Assembly (NCBI RefSeq): GCF_033807715.1
Contig: NC_084591.1
Coordinates: forward strand, 45,026,368-45,090,367
Source: Cololabis saira
Taxonomy: Eukaryota; Chordata; Actinopteri; Beloniformes; Belonidae
Reading direction: 5' to 3'
DNA: 64,000 nt
The notes beneath the pieces are model-generated. The model was given only the letters and a program-made list of their open reading frames with translations. It was not told where the DNA came from and ran no database searches. Below are positions 44,927 to 54,976 of this stretch, piece after piece. Positions within the stretch are counted from its first letter, which is position 1. Each line of letters begins with the position of its first letter. A program made the translations under genes and the position numbers.

Positions 44927-45070
44927 CCGGTGTGAGCGTTGTGTGTTTTCCTGTGTTTCTCTCATTTCAGATTCGCTGCGGTTTTACCAAGTTAAGTTTT
45001 ACCAAACTTGGTATTAACCATTAACATATGCGCAGACAAGGGAAAAAAAATATAAAAAAGAAATGCTGCA

Positions 45071-45109
45071 GGTTTTTGTACAGCTGCTCAGTCAGCTTGA
45101 GTCACTGTG
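45071..45109 (-). promoter_or_regulatory. V recombination signal (23-bp spacer), IGHV copy 1
   Basis: On the minus strand: heptamer CACAGTG (45103-45109) abuts the V coding end, then a spacer of exactly 23 bp, then nonamer ACAAAAACC (45071-45079). This is the canonical arrangement for IGHV segments and would target RAG cleavage. Confidence 0.95.
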
Positions 45110-45550
45110 GGTCACGAGCGCAATAATAAACAGCAGAGTCTTCAGTCTTCAGACTGTTCATCTGCAGAAACACCTGCTGTCTGTTATCGTCTCTGGAGAT
45201 GGTGAACCGGCCCTGAACTGACTGAGAGTAGTAGATGTTAGTACTGTGCATGCTTGCAATCCACTCCAGTCCTTGTCCAGGAGCCTGTCTGATCCAGGCC
45301 ATGTAGTAGCTACTGAATGTGAATCCAGAGGCTGTACAGGTCAGTCTGTGTGAGTCTCCAGGTCTTTTAACCACTGATTCAGACTCTGTCAGAGTCTGAC
45401 TATCAACACCTGAAAAACCAAGAAAGACATACAGTCATAGCATGCATCACATTAGTTGCAAAAATTATGTTTGTAAGATTAAGATCAGTGAAAATCTTCA
45501 CCTGAGCTGCAGATAGTTAAAAGCAGCAGAACTGATCTATAATCCATCAT
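45110..45550 (-). CDS. ighv: Immunoglobulin heavy-chain variable segment, intact-looking, copy 1
   Basis: Germline IGHV segment. The leader exon (45550-45502) starts [16 protein letters not shown] and ends in a GTGAAG donor. The V exon runs 45409-45110 and completes a split Gly codon. It reads with FR1 Cys ([10 protein letters not shown]), FR2 [16 protein letters not shown], a short CDR2 (MHSTN), FR3 [20 protein letters not shown] and YYCARDPQ at the 3' end. No stop or frameshift is seen before the recombination signal. A degenerate octamer ATGTAAAT lies on the minus strand at 45628-45621. Product after joining to D and J would be the antigen-binding domain of a B-cell heavy chain. No D, J or constant exons are visible here. 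A copy is at 60315-60755. Confidence 0.93.
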
Positions 45551-45969
45551 GTTAACCTGAACGTCCACAGTTCTCTGTCATCATCGCTGCAGTCACATAA
45601 ATACAGGTGGAAATTTTCACATTTACATTGACTCCTCCTCACAAGAACAACTGAATGTTTAATAACCAAGAATCATTTCATTTTTACATGTTTCAGTTCC
45701 GTTTGTGGAGGACAATCACATCACCGATCTAGCTGTTCAGAATGATCAAATATTTTTGATTAATGAAAAAAATCTAAAGTTTCAGATATTTTAATAAAAA
45801 GGATGATTATACTAGAAATTAAAGTAAAGCTGTATAATCCATTAGATGCATTCATTCAAAATGTATAGCAGTCAGTTAATTTCTAATGTTAATGTTTAAC
45901 AGCTAATTACTTGATTCCTGTATAAATTGATTACCATTGAACATTGACATGCTCTTGAACTCATCAGTG

Positions 45970-46060
45970 GTGTGAGGTCTTCTCCTCTGGCGGGTTCATG
46001 TAGCAAATATTCTCTCTGAGGGTTTTTTGTTCAACACAAATTAATAATGTTTGTTTAAAT
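45970..46060 (-). pseudogene. Possible V-segment 3' flank relic
   Basis: GTGTGAGGTCTTCTCCTCTG, GGTTCATGT and TTTTTTGTTCA resemble the 3' flank of the V pseudogene (47320-47385: GTGTGAGAGCTCCTCCTCTG, GGATTCATGT, GGTTTTTGTTCAG). No heptamer or coding sequence follows, so this would be a decayed V flank only. The copy lies at about 61175-61265. Confidence 0.35.
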
Positions 46061-47370
46061 GGTCACATCAGATTTGGTTAAGGGACCACATCTGCTTCTG
46101 CACATCTGGCTTGTTTTTTCATTGTTGTAAAATTGCTAGTAAGAAGAGGAAGGAGACACCAATTAAGACTGCTGTTCACATGAATTTGTCACAGTAATTC
46201 AATAATATTGTGATCTGTGATTATGTCTCCTGCAGTTGCATGTTGTTAAAATGTGTCCGCTGTCCTGAAGTCAAACTCAGAAATATTGAGGGTATGTTTG
46301 TTTTATGCTGACTCCTTTTCACAGCACATTTTCAACAAAGACTAAACTAAACAATTTCTTAAACTTTCGAGGTAATATAGAAAAATAATGATACATCAAA
46401 GTTAAATTAGTTCAGTTTTCTTAATGTATTTTTAAAGCATTAAAAAATACAAATAATGATTTGTGGTTTTCTTTCCTTTTAAGTGATGTGGTTTTTTTTA
46501 TTCATTTGATTATTTGATTAAAACCCAGAGTGAACTTATTTAGGTCAGTAAAATTGGAGATTAAACTGGTTGTGGTGATATTTCTGACCTGGATGAAGCA
46601 ATAATCATGTGTAATAGAGAAATGTCTATTTACCATGTAACTTGTGTAACTTTTCACCCAGTAAACCTTTCCTCCGTGCGACAGCCTACACTGAAACCTG
46701 AAAAACAACTCGTCAGTCTCACTCTGCTCACTCTGTTCAACTTTGTGATGCTCAGCTGTACAGTTTATAATAAAGCAACACTTTGGGGCTCTCTGAAAAT
46801 CGTTCTTGGTAACTCTAAAGAAGTAATTTCCTCAACAATGAAATGATTTAATGACATAAGTTGCATATGGTGTGGAGGTGAATCAGTGATCAATGTGTCT
46901 GTGATAGATGTTTCTTGCCTTGTCTTGTCTAATGTCTTCTTCACTCACTCACAGCTCACTTTAGATCACAACTGTTCCACCCAAAAAATAATCATGATGG
47001 AAACAAGCAATTATATAGATTCCTTTGTTATTACTTAAAAACCCAAAGTTTATGATTAAACGGAATCTTTACAAAGGGTAAATAAACTCTCTAGACATCA
47101 AGTCACAGTCTAAGTGTGGGTAGGTGGTTTAAGCAAAAATATTTTCAGCATGAATGTGTTTACAAGAAGTTTCTGATGGTTAATAATGTAATTTTGTTTC
47201 TGCTGTTGCAGCATTTACCCAGTTTCTTTTTTTTCCATTTTATAATTCTAGTTATTCTGATTTTTAAAAAGTTCATTGTCAACCTCCTTTTCATGTTTCC
47301 AGTAAAAAACAGTGGTGGTGTGAGAGCTCCTCCTCTGGTGGATTCATGTCACAAGTGTTCAGGCTCTGAG
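46061..47370. other. Non-coding DNA between the IGHV gene and pseudogene
   Basis: AT-rich with no V-like coding sequence, RNA gene or recognisable element. Small frames at 46502-46846 and 47116-47505 have no family features. Their exact repetition in the second copy only reflects the recent duplication. Confidence 0.5.
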
Positions 47371-47371
47371 A

Positions 47372-47409
47372 GGTTTTTGTTCAGGTTTGCTGATGTTTGT
47401 GTCACTGTG
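47372..47409 (-). promoter_or_regulatory. V recombination signal (22-bp spacer), IGHV pseudogene copy 1
   Basis: On the minus strand: heptamer CACAGTG (47403-47409), spacer of 22 bp, nonamer ACAAAAACC (47372-47380). The motifs are consensus; the spacer is one base short of 23. Confidence 0.9.
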
Positions 47410-47824
47410 ACTCTCTGGCACAATAATACACAGCAGAGTCTTCAGGCTGCATGTTCTGTCCATTCAGAGTCACTGTTTGACTGGAAGTGTCCAAGTCAAT
47501 ACTGAACTTGGTTTTCAGTGAATCTTTATAGTAAGAAACTCCAGTATATTTCATCCCGATCCATTCCAGTCCTTTCCCTGCTGGTTTTCAGATCCAAGCT
47601 GTGTAGTAGCTGCTGAGAGAATAAGAGACCCGGCAGCTGATGGTCAGACGATGACCTGGCTGCACAGTCACAGAGGCCAGCTGAGTCAGCTGTTGACACT
47701 TCACACCTGTGGAGGGAAACATGTTGAATATTTAATAAGTAATAACAGGAATAAGTCTGTGTGTTTGTCTCTGAGACTCACAGCATCCAGCAGCCAGCAG
47801 CAGCAGCAGAGCTACAGAGAACAT
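47410..47824 (-). pseudogene. ighv: Immunoglobulin heavy-chain variable pseudogene, copy 1
   Basis: The leader exon (47824-47782) starts MFSVALLLLLAAGC with a GTGAGT donor. The V exon 47706-47410 has FR1 QQLTQLASVTVQPGHRLTIS followed by its Cys, SSYYTAWI in FR1/FR2, then an in-frame TGA where the conserved Arg of WIRQ would be (one C-to-T change from CGA). The rest is open: [40 protein letters not shown]. The promoter elements look good: octamer-like ATGCAAAC (minus strand, 47927-47920) and a TATA-like CATATAAAG near 47902-47894. A different V family from the neighbour. The same stop occurs in the copy at 62626-63040. Confidence 0.92.
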
Positions 47825-48796
47825 GTTGCTGCTGAAGTTGATCTGAGAGGAACTTCTCCTGTTTTACTGCAAATGACAGCATGAGATCGAGTCTTTATAT
47901 GAGTCTTAGAGGAAGTTCAGTTTGCATATTAAAACCAGTGTATCAATGCATTCATCTGTTTCCCCAAACTTTATAATCATAGAAAAAAAAAATCATCTTT
48001 ACAGCCGAAGTCAAAAACTTTGGTTCTTTTGATAACCGTTGTTATTTTTTTATTTAATTTTTTATTTTGCTTTAGAAAAATAATAGAACCTTCTAACATA
48101 TGTACGGATCAAACTAGCTTCCACAACTAAGGTACCTAAGACCTCCCAATTTAGTTCACTTTGCAGCCAGGTAATGTCCAGAATAGACAGGACAGCAGGC
48201 AGATAAATCACGAAAATAGTTTATTACAAAAATAGCATGTAGAATTAAAAAAGGCTATACTTGGGCTTTCGACTACACAGTAGCTATTATGCAGGTGTAA
48301 CATACTTTAGTCCAAAGCACACATCATCCAAGTGACGGTAAGGGGATAAATAGAATCAGCTCGCGCATTCAGGACCCATTACACTCAAAAGGGAACGTAA
48401 ACCAGTAGAGTAACAATGCCACTGCACTCTAAGGAATCACTCGTACGTTCACAATGTTGGGTTTGCACTGCAACCAAAATATAAGCACACAAAAACAAAA
48501 GAGGTCACTAAATGTTAGTGCGATAACTTCCCCCAAACCGGTGGCCACTAAGGCGCTGTATGGCGCCTGGTAAATATTGCACTTAGCCCAACTAAAATTA
48601 ATAACAATGAAATGAAAACTAAGAAAACAAGAAGGCCCAAAATGAAAACTAATTATTAGGAGGGAAAAAAACAGTGACAGTCACTTCACTCGCAGACAGT
48701 CCTTCAATTAGCTTTACTAGCACCCCGACCAGCAGTTAATAGGTTGTCGCCCTTTAAAGCAGTTACTTTTTGTCAGAGACAAATAAATCGTCAACC
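47825..48796. other. IGHV upstream DNA and probable LTR-like AT-rich segment
   Basis: 47880-47930 holds the pseudogene promoter motifs. From about 48100 on, no gene is seen. AATAGTTTATTACAAAAATA near 48213 could be the reverse of an LTR polyadenylation region belonging to the Gypsy relic that follows, but no paired LTR was found. Confidence 0.4.
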
Positions 48797-49526
48797 TCAC
48801 TCAATGTCCACACTCTCCTGCTCAGCATGCAGATGACTGCAGGTTACACAAACGATGGCGATGATTTCCAATGATTTAGAGGCAGTCAAGCTCCCTCTAA
48901 ATGTACAGACTTTTGGATGTACTGCTTTTGCCAACGTGCATTGATTACAGTTTTGACAGTATTCCATGATATCATTTTGCATAAAGGGCCAAAAACACCT
49001 TTGCCTCACGAAACTTGAGGTACGTTCAATGCCCTGATGGCCATGGTCGTCATGGAGGCTTTTAAGGACATCTGCCTGCAAGCACTGGGGCAACAGTAAT
49101 TGGAGTAGGTCTCGTCCGTCCCCTGGTGTCTGTATTTGACGATACAGTACACCATCCTGTGACCTTATCCTGACCCACTGCTGAACCAGCTTCTTTACTC
49201 CTTTGCAAGCATTGGCCATGTCTTTGTTTGCTGGAGGTTTCCTTCTTCTCCAGTACTGCAAAAGTATCCATCTCCTCAATGAGGACAGAGCTTTCTGATT
49301 GCATTGGGTCAACTACATACAGCTCACCCAGCTGTGTGTTAGGCTGTAGCCGAGCATCTTCAGTGCCCACATTAACAACAGGAATTTCCACCCTGTCCTG
49401 ATTGACACTAAGAAGGGCCGAGGACACAAGAATGCCTGCTGGGAGATGATTCCCTGTTGCTAGGGGTTGCACGGAAGGGAGAGTAGAGTTGGCAGCAGAG
49501 GGGCAAGTAGTGTGAATCCACGTCAA
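48797..49526 (-). pseudogene. Degenerate Gypsy pol relic
   Basis: The minus frame 49526-49250 contains EIPVVNVGTEDARLQPNTQL, the kind of segment found between protease and reverse transcriptase in some Gypsy elements. The frame 49312-48797 contains LYRQIQTPGDGRDLLQLLLP and GHQGIERTSSFVRQRCFWP followed by CQNCNQC, an H-H-C-C integrase zinc domain. Reverse transcriptase and RNase H are missing between them, so the copy has a large internal deletion plus frame breaks. It is unrelated to the young Gypsy element next to it. Confidence 0.7.
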
Positions 49527-49559
49527 GGAACCAGCAGGAACACGAACAGCTCGACCATT

Positions 49560-49631
49560 AACTTTTTTTCTTCTTTCTTTCTTTTATTGTTTATTTTGGT
49601 CATCCAAAAAACAATGTTGCATCGGTGCAAC
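49560..49631 (-). mobile_element. LINE 3'-end-like remnant, target of the Gypsy insertion
   Basis: An A/G-rich tail (minus strand) and a TTTTGGTCATCC-containing segment continue across the Gypsy element into 54038-54130 (GCAACCATCATCATTATACA, CATGAGCTTGTGATGCCTAC). This resembles the 3' untranslated end of fish L1/Tx1-type LINEs as I remember them. Classification is weak. Confidence 0.4.
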
Positions 49632-49830
49632 TGTTATATTGCAAAAGATAACGTGACACGTAACTCAAGTCGGAGTTGACGTGACTCCATTTATTTCAAA
49701 CCCAAAAACATGAATGAATGAAAAACCCACTGACTGCCGTAAACCGGAACGGGCAGTGTCGTAAAACCGAAACAGTTCTTAAAGTGACAGAACCTGTTTA
49801 GTGTGTGTCTGTGAACCACCAGACATAACA
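49632..49830 (-). repeat. Gypsy 3' LTR
   Basis: 199-bp LTR, identical by eye to 53839-54037. It lies downstream of pol on the minus strand, next to the polypurine tract. Confidence 0.95.
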
Positions 49831-49851
49831 TTTCCCCCCCCTTCACACAAC

Positions 49852-50184
49852 CTAGGTGTGATACTCAGTCTCAAAGTCCCCCAGGTGTCTAGGCCTGGTG
49901 CGAGCCCGAGCTGGGCGCCCCTCGGGTGCAGCAGCAATGTCTGGTGGCCGCTCTTCGACTGCGGCCTGTGCTTGGACAGCTGGGGCGGCTGCCACATCAA
50001 GCCGTGTAGCCGGTGGGGCTGTAACGGCCGGTACACCCAGTCCGGACCCAAGTGGGACCTGCACCTTACGCAGGCGGTTAGCATGCCAGCGAGTGCCATC
50101 GGCTAACCTGAATGAAGCTGGGCCAAGTCTGACCAGAACGACTGGAGCTTGTCGCCACGATGAGGTCGTCGGATCCTGACCCAA
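49852..50184 (-). pseudogene. Gypsy integrase C-terminal tail in a shifted frame
   Basis: SWRQAPVVLVRLGPASFRLA then DGTRWHANRLRKVQVPLG continues the integrase tail in a different frame from the main polyprotein, which ends at 50103. The normal family order (VRIRRPHRGDKL...FW then LGPASFRL.DG.RWH) spans both frames, so a small indel occurred near 50140-50160. The tail is Ala/Pro/Arg-rich and ends near the LTR. Confidence 0.75.
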
Positions 50185-53100
50185 TCCGAGACAGCGATGG
50201 CAGGTGGTCTAACCCGTCGGGTCCTGTCGAAGCGGTCCTTCATCTGGCGTTGACGGGTAGTGACTGCGGCTTGAACCGGGTGAACTGGAACCTCAGCCAG
50301 TGTGGGGCGGAGCCTATCCAGTGGCAGCTGGAGCTCCCGTCCCAGCATGAGGGAGGCTGGGGAAACTCCTGTGGTGGCGTGTCGAGTGGCCCGATAGTGT
50401 AGCAGCGTCTGTAGGAGACTGGTGGTGAGTGTGCACCCTTGTGCCAAATGAGCCCTGATCCCGTTTTTCAACGTTTGATTAAAACGTTCCACCCCCCCGT
50501 TCGCCGCCGGGTTGTAGAACGCCGTGCGGATGTGGCGAATCCCTTTCCCCGCCAGGTATGAGGACAGTTCATGGGAGACCATTTGAGGTCCATTGTCAGT
50601 CGTGATCCTCCTGGGCAAACCCCAACGCGCGAACAGAGACTCCAGAATGTCGATGAGCACCTTGGCCGTGACGGAGCCCGCGGGTGCCACCTCCGGCCAC
50701 TTGGAGTGGAGGTCGTAAACCACGACGAGGAACCTCTGGTGATGTGGCACCCCATGCAGCTCACCACAGATGTCAAGCTGCAGGTGCTCCCAGGGCTTTG
50801 ATGGCCAGTCCAACGGCTGCATGGGCGGGGGCGGGGCCGGGGCCCTGGTCTTGCCGCTAAGAAGGCAAGCAGTGCAGTCCCTGACCAGGGCCTCTATTTC
50901 CCTGTCGATGCCTGGCCACCACACGACATCACGGCACCTCTGTTTGAGCCTAACTATGCCCAGGTGACCCTTGTGCGCCATTGCAAGGACACGCGCCCGG
51001 AGGTCACCAGGGACCACAGTGCAGAGCCCACGGGCGACACAGGTGTCGTTCCAGCATGACAACTCCTCCCTGACCCTGTGATAGGGAAGCAGCTCGTCGG
51101 GTACCCTCCCAGGCCAGCCTTCCCTGACGTAGGTCGAGAGTGTGGACAGGATGGGGTCGTCCGCGGAGGCGTCCCGAAGCTCCTGCAGCGACACTGTCTC
51201 GTGGAGGGGTGAGTGGAGGAGCTGGATGAGGTCCTGTTCGGCCTGGTCCCGTTCGGGGGCCAAAGGTTGGGCTGTGGGCGGGCTAGGGATTGCACGTGAC
51301 AGCAGGTCAGCCACCACGTTGTCGCGGCCTGGTGTGAACTGCAGGCGAAAGTTGTACTGCTGCAGTCGGTCAGCCCAACGATGGAGGCGGAGCGGTTTGT
51401 GGCCAGTGCCTGACGTTGCCAGGAGGGTAGTGAGGGCCTGGTGGTCAGTCCTCAGCGTGAATGTACGCCCGTAAAGATACATATGCCAGCGCTCACAAGC
51501 CCAGAGGCACGCTAAGGCCTCCCGCTCCCCCACCGAGTACCTCTGTTCTGTGGGACTGAGAGCCCGCGAGGCGAAGGCAATCGGTCTCTCGACGCCCCCC
51601 TGCAGCTGGGACATCACAGCGCCGATGGCGAGGGCGGAGGCGTCGCACGTGACGAAGGTGGGGCTGACCAGGTCGAAGTGGGCCAGGACCGGTGCAGAGG
51701 TGAGCTGGGACTTCAGTAGGCGCACGGCGTCGGAACATGCCGGTGTCCAGACCCAGGGCTCGTCCTGCTTCAGCAGTTTACGCAGTGGCGCAGTCGTGGC
51801 AGAGTACTGTGGCAGGAAACGGAGGTAATACGCCGTCATGCCCAGGAAAGAGGCTACCTGAGCGGCTGAGGTCGGCTCCGGGACACGGTGGATGGCCTCT
51901 GTGTTGGAGTGGAGCGGGTACGTGCCACCCGCTGAGAGGCGGAACCCGACAAAGTCAATGGCTGGGGCGGTGAAGACACACTTCTCGCCATTGAGTGTGA
52001 GGTGATGTTTGGCCATTGCACTGAACACCCTGTGCAGGCGCTCATCGTGTTCCTCGACCGTGGCCCCGTGAACCACAATGTCATCCAGGTAGACGGCCAC
52101 CCCCGGTATACCTGCGAAAACGGAGGCCATAATCTTCTGGAAGCAGCTGGGGGCGGAGCTTAGCCCAAACGCCATGCGTTTGTAGCGGAACACCCCTCTG
52201 TGGGTGATGAAAGCGGTGAGGTTGCGGCTCTCAGGGTGTAATGGCACCTGGAGGTAACCCTGGCGGAGGTCCAGTTTAGAAAAAACGATGGACCCGTGGA
52301 ACTGGGCGGTGAGCTCCTCTGTGGTTGGCAGGGGGTATTTGTCGGGGATGATGGCCTTGTTCACCGCTCGAAGGTCCACGCAGAGTCGCAGCCCCCCAGA
52401 CTTCTTCCTGGCCACCACCAAGTTGGAGATCCAGGGTGACGCGTTCACCTGCTCGATGATGTCGTCATCCAGCATACCTTGAAGCTGAGCAGAGATGTCA
52501 TCACGGAGGGCCAGGGGAGAACGACGGAGGGGCTGTATGACAGGCGTCACAGTCGGGTCCAACAGGGGCTGGTGGGCGAAACCCACGAGGCAACCCACCC
52601 CGCTGAACAGCGCAGGCCACTGTTGCTGCCAGGGGATGACAACGGCGTTAATCTCCGAGCCGGTGGTGTCCAGCAGGGTGAAACCGAGGCTGGTGAAGAG
52701 GTCGAGGCCCAGGAGGTTGGCCCCGTGGCGTGCAACATTAAACCTAAAGACTGGCAGTGTCTTATCCCCGTATTTTACGGGCAGCTGGAGGGAACCCACG
52801 ATGTCAATTTGGGAGTTGGCGTAACCACGCAGGGTGGTGGTGGCCGGTCCAAGTGGCTCGCAGGGGAAAAACTGTGTGACAGTCGCCAGGTTCAGGAGAG
52901 ACACTGTGGCCCCTGTGTCCAGGAGGAGGGGCAGAGTGACATCTCCAACCATTAACGAGCACGTTTTGAAAGGTGCTCGTGCTGAGCTCACGTTGTGGAT
53001 GACTGTGGTGTTAGTGGGTGGCTGAGAGGCTCGAGCTGGGGCAGACCTGCAGACTTTGTGGAAGTGGTTTAATTTCCCGCAGTTGGAGCAGGTTTTACCA

Positions 53101-53825
53101 CGGGCAGGGCAGTTCTGGGCTCTTGAGTTGTGTGCAGAAGAGCCACAGTTACCACACTGCTGATGGTACTGATCGCGGGGCCGAGCGGCCAGCAGGATGT
53201 TCTCCTCCCCGCTGTCAGTGCTCACATGAAGGAGGGGCGTGTGTGAGGTGAGCGCGCCCGCTGCCTGTGTCTGTGAGGGCGGGGGAGTAGAGAAGCTGGC
53301 CGCGCACTCCAGCGCAGATTCAACCTGAACCGCGAGGTTTATTGCTGCTGATAAAGTCAGATCATCATTTTCCAGCAGCAGTCTTTCTCTGATTTTGTTG
53401 CAGCTTGTGTGCAAAATCAGTTGGTCTCTGACCATTTCGTCCCGCAGTCTTCCAAACTTGCAGGAATCAGCCAAACCCCGCAGGTCCGCCACGTACTGAG
53501 CCACTGTTTCTCCCGGCCTTTGATGTCGCCGCCGGAACAGGACGCGGCGCAGCAGAGCGCTCTGTGGAGCCGCGAAATGTCCCTTCAGTAACTCCACGGC
53601 CAGGGAGTATGACGGTGCGTCGCCGAGTGTTCCGAACACCCGCTGTCCCTCAGTTCCCAAACAGTGCAGCAGCAGTGCACGTTTCCTCCCGACGGACACG
53701 TCCGTCAAGCCGGCAGCCAGGATGTACGTCTCGAACGCGGAGATCCAGCGGTGCCACGGGACCGGTGGTTCGCCCGGGAGGGCCAGGAACGGAGCGGGTG
53801 GTGGTAGGGAACAAGCTTCAGCCAT
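50103..53825 (-). CDS. Gypsy gag-pol polyprotein, 1240 aa
   Basis: One uninterrupted frame. Gag (about residues 1-210, FLALPGEPPVPWHRWISAFE at the start), then two zinc knuckles (CGNCGSSAHNSRAQNC, CSNCGKLNHFHKVC; ~220-260), protease LLLDTGATVSLL (~300), reverse transcriptase (LRLCVDLRAVNKAI; KMAFGLSSAPSCFQ-like RMAFGLSSAPSCFQ; catalytic YLDDIVVHG), RNase H (LRTDHQAL), integrase zinc domain (HKGHLGIVRLKQRC, CTACL), and core DDE residues around LDICGELHG, TTDNGPQMVSHE and FYNPAANGGVERFN. Single-frame gag-pol is known for several Gypsy lineages. The frame ends early in the integrase tail because of a small indel. Base composition is much more GC-rich than the surrounding DNA. Confidence 0.95.
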   Translation of the reverse strand: MAEACSLPPPAPFLALPGEPPVPWHRWISAFETYILAAGLTDVSVGRKRALLLHCLGTEGQRVFGTLGDAPSYSLAVELLKGHFAAPQSALLRRVLFRRRHQRPGETVAQYVADLRGLADSCKFGRLRDEMVRDQLILHTSCNKIRERLLLENDDLTLSAAINLAVQVESALECAASFSTPPPSQTQAAGALTSHTPLLHVSTDSGEENILLAARPRDQYHQQCGNCGSSAHNSRAQNCPARGKTCSNCGKLNHFHKVCRSAPARASQPPTNTTVIHNVSSARAPFKTCSLMVGDVTLPLLLDTGATVSLLNLATVTQFFPCEPLGPATTTLRGYANSQIDIVGSLQLPVKYGDKTLPVFRFNVARHGANLLGLDLFTSLGFTLLDTTGSEINAVVIPWQQQWPALFSGVGCLVGFAHQPLLDPTVTPVIQPLRRSPLALRDDISAQLQGMLDDDIIEQVNASPWISNLVVARKKSGGLRLCVDLRAVNKAIIPDKYPLPTTEELTAQFHGSIVFSKLDLRQGYLQVPLHPESRNLTAFITHRGVFRYKRMAFGLSSAPSCFQKIMASVFAGIPGVAVYLDDIVVHGATVEEHDERLHRVFSAMAKHHLTLNGEKCVFTAPAIDFVGFRLSAGGTYPLHSNTEAIHRVPEPTSAAQVASFLGMTAYYLRFLPQYSATTAPLRKLLKQDEPWVWTPACSDAVRLLKSQLTSAPVLAHFDLVSPTFVTCDASALAIGAVMSQLQGGVERPIAFASRALSPTEQRYSVGEREALACLWACERWHMYLYGRTFTLRTDHQALTTLLATSGTGHKPLRLHRWADRLQQYNFRLQFTPGRDNVVADLLSRAIPSPPTAQPLAPERDQAEQDLIQLLHSPLHETVSLQELRDASADDPILSTLSTYVREGWPGRVPDELLPYHRVREELSCWNDTCVARGLCTVVPGDLRARVLAMAHKGHLGIVRLKQRCRDVVWWPGIDREIEALVRDCTACLLSGKTRAPAPPPPMQPLDWPSKPWEHLQLDICGELHGVPHHQRFLVVVYDLHSKWPEVAPAGSVTAKVLIDILESLFARWGLPRRITTDNGPQMVSHELSSYLAGKGIRHIRTAFYNPAANGGVERFNQTLKNGIRAHLAQGCTLTTSLLQTLLHYRATRHATTGVSPASLMLGRELQLPLDRLRPTLAEVPVHPVQAAVTTRQRQMKDRFDRTRRVRPPAIAVSDWVRIRRPHRGDKLQSFWSDLAQLHSG

Positions 53826-53838
53826 CTCTCGTCGCCAA

Positions 53839-54037
53839 TGTTATATTGCAAAAGATAACGTGACACGTAACTCAAGTCGGAGTTGACGTGACTCCATTTA
53901 TTTCAAACCCAAAAACATGAATGAATGAAAAACCCACTGACTGCCGTAAACCGGAACGGGCAGTGTCGTAAAACCGAAACAGTTCTTAAAGTGACAGAAC
54001 CTGTTTAGTGTGTGTCTGTGAACCACCAGACATAACA
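53839..54037 (-). repeat. Gypsy 5' LTR
   Basis: 199-bp LTR, identical by eye to the 3' copy, upstream of gag on the minus strand. Confidence 0.95.
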
Positions 54038-54166
54038 GCAACCATCATCATTATACAGCACACATGGGGAAAACAGCAAAACCATAGAGGAACTCAAAAG
54101 ATGTGACCAAAAAAGGTGTAGGCTGAAGCATGAGCTTGTGATGCCTACCCTATTATCATACGATCA

Positions 54167-54167
<1 letters not shown>

Positions 54168-54238
<71 letters not shown>
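54168..54238. repeat. (CA)n microsatellite
   Basis: About 35 uninterrupted AC dinucleotides. Confidence 0.97.
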
Positions 54239-54242
<4 letters not shown>

Positions 54243-54716
54243 ATAATACATCTGTTACACTATCATATATTGGTGGATGCGAGGAAGCAAACAAAAGCCC
54301 AGTAATAATAATTACACTATGAAATTTGGTGCCAATGAATTGCAATATATCCGTACAGTATCCGTACAGTACAGTATTTTTTTATACCCGTTGATAGTCT
54401 TAATTTTAAACATTCTTTTGAAGGTGTGGATTGAACTACACATTCTTAGGTCCTTTTCTCAGCAATTCCATAGTTTTACACCATTTACTAAAATACAATG
54501 TTCTTTTGACTTTGTTCTTGCCTTTTGGTTTTTGAACGAACCAGCATTTCTCAGTTCATATTTGTTTTCCTGGATTTGGAACAGCTCCTGCTGCGTGGAA
54601 GGAGATTGTTGTGAGCTTTGAATGGGACCTATAAAGTTTGCAACTTAACTATATCCCAGAAATTTTAATATTTAGTATTTAAATTTATAAAAAGAGCATT
54701 GGTTGGCTCATGGAAC
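54239..54716. other. Intergenic, no gene seen
   Basis: AT-rich DNA. A 114-codon frame (54277-54621) has hydrophobic stretches but no recognisable family features or splice context. Confidence 0.4.
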
Positions 54717-54976
54717 GTTTTTCTCTTTATTAGTGCCACGGCTGCAGCAAGAGGCACTCCTCCTCCAAAGCTATGCAATAGCAAGGAGGAGGAATGCCTC
54801 TGGCAAAGCCAGAGGCACTAATAAAGAGAAAAACGTTCCTCCAAAGCTATGCAATAGCAAGGAGGAGGAATGCCTCTGGCGAAGCCAGAGGTACTAATTA
54901 GTGCCACGGCTGCAGCAAGAGGCACTCCTCCTCCAAAGCTATGCAATAGCAAGTAGGAGGAATGCCTCTGGCGAAG
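54717..54976. repeat. Hairpin-rich tandem repeat
   Basis: Three units contain AAAGCTATGCAATAGCAAGG, where GCTAT and ATAGC pair around GCA. Between them lie perfect 8-bp stems of CCTCTGGC and GCCAGAGG around a 3-base loop. Segments such as AGTGCCACGGCTGCAGCAAG occur twice, and TTTTTCTCTTTATTAGTGCC appears inverted once. Looks like the end of a DNA element that folds into successive hairpins. Confidence 0.75.

Larger units (their letters stand above)
41517..48784. repeat. Tandem segmental duplication, unit 1 overlap
   Basis: Near-identical to 56726-64000, with an offset of 15204-15216 bp that changes only by small indels. It contains the right palindrome arm, one IGHV gene and one IGHV pseudogene. 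As the copy is in direct orientation and still matches at the last base of the window, the real duplication unit is about 15.2 kb or more. Confidence 0.95.
49632..54037 (-). mobile_element. Young Ty3/Gypsy retrotransposon with identical LTRs
   Basis: LTRs of 199 bp (49632-49830 and 53839-54037) are identical by eye, start TGTTATATTG and end CATAACA. GCAAC flanks both sides (49627-49631 and 54038-54042), a 5-bp target duplication. On the minus strand a primer site TTGGCGACGAGAG follows the 5' LTR directly, gag starts within it at 53825, and a purine tract AAGGGGGGGGAAA abuts the 3' LTR. Total 4406 bp. Identity of the LTRs indicates recent insertion. A frame lesion near the end of integrase may have silenced it. 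Confidence 0.95.

Noticed and set aside
46502..47505. Small frames between the IGHV gene and pseudogene
   Set aside because: No V framework residues or splice sites are present. Their conservation in the second copy reflects recent duplication of the whole block.
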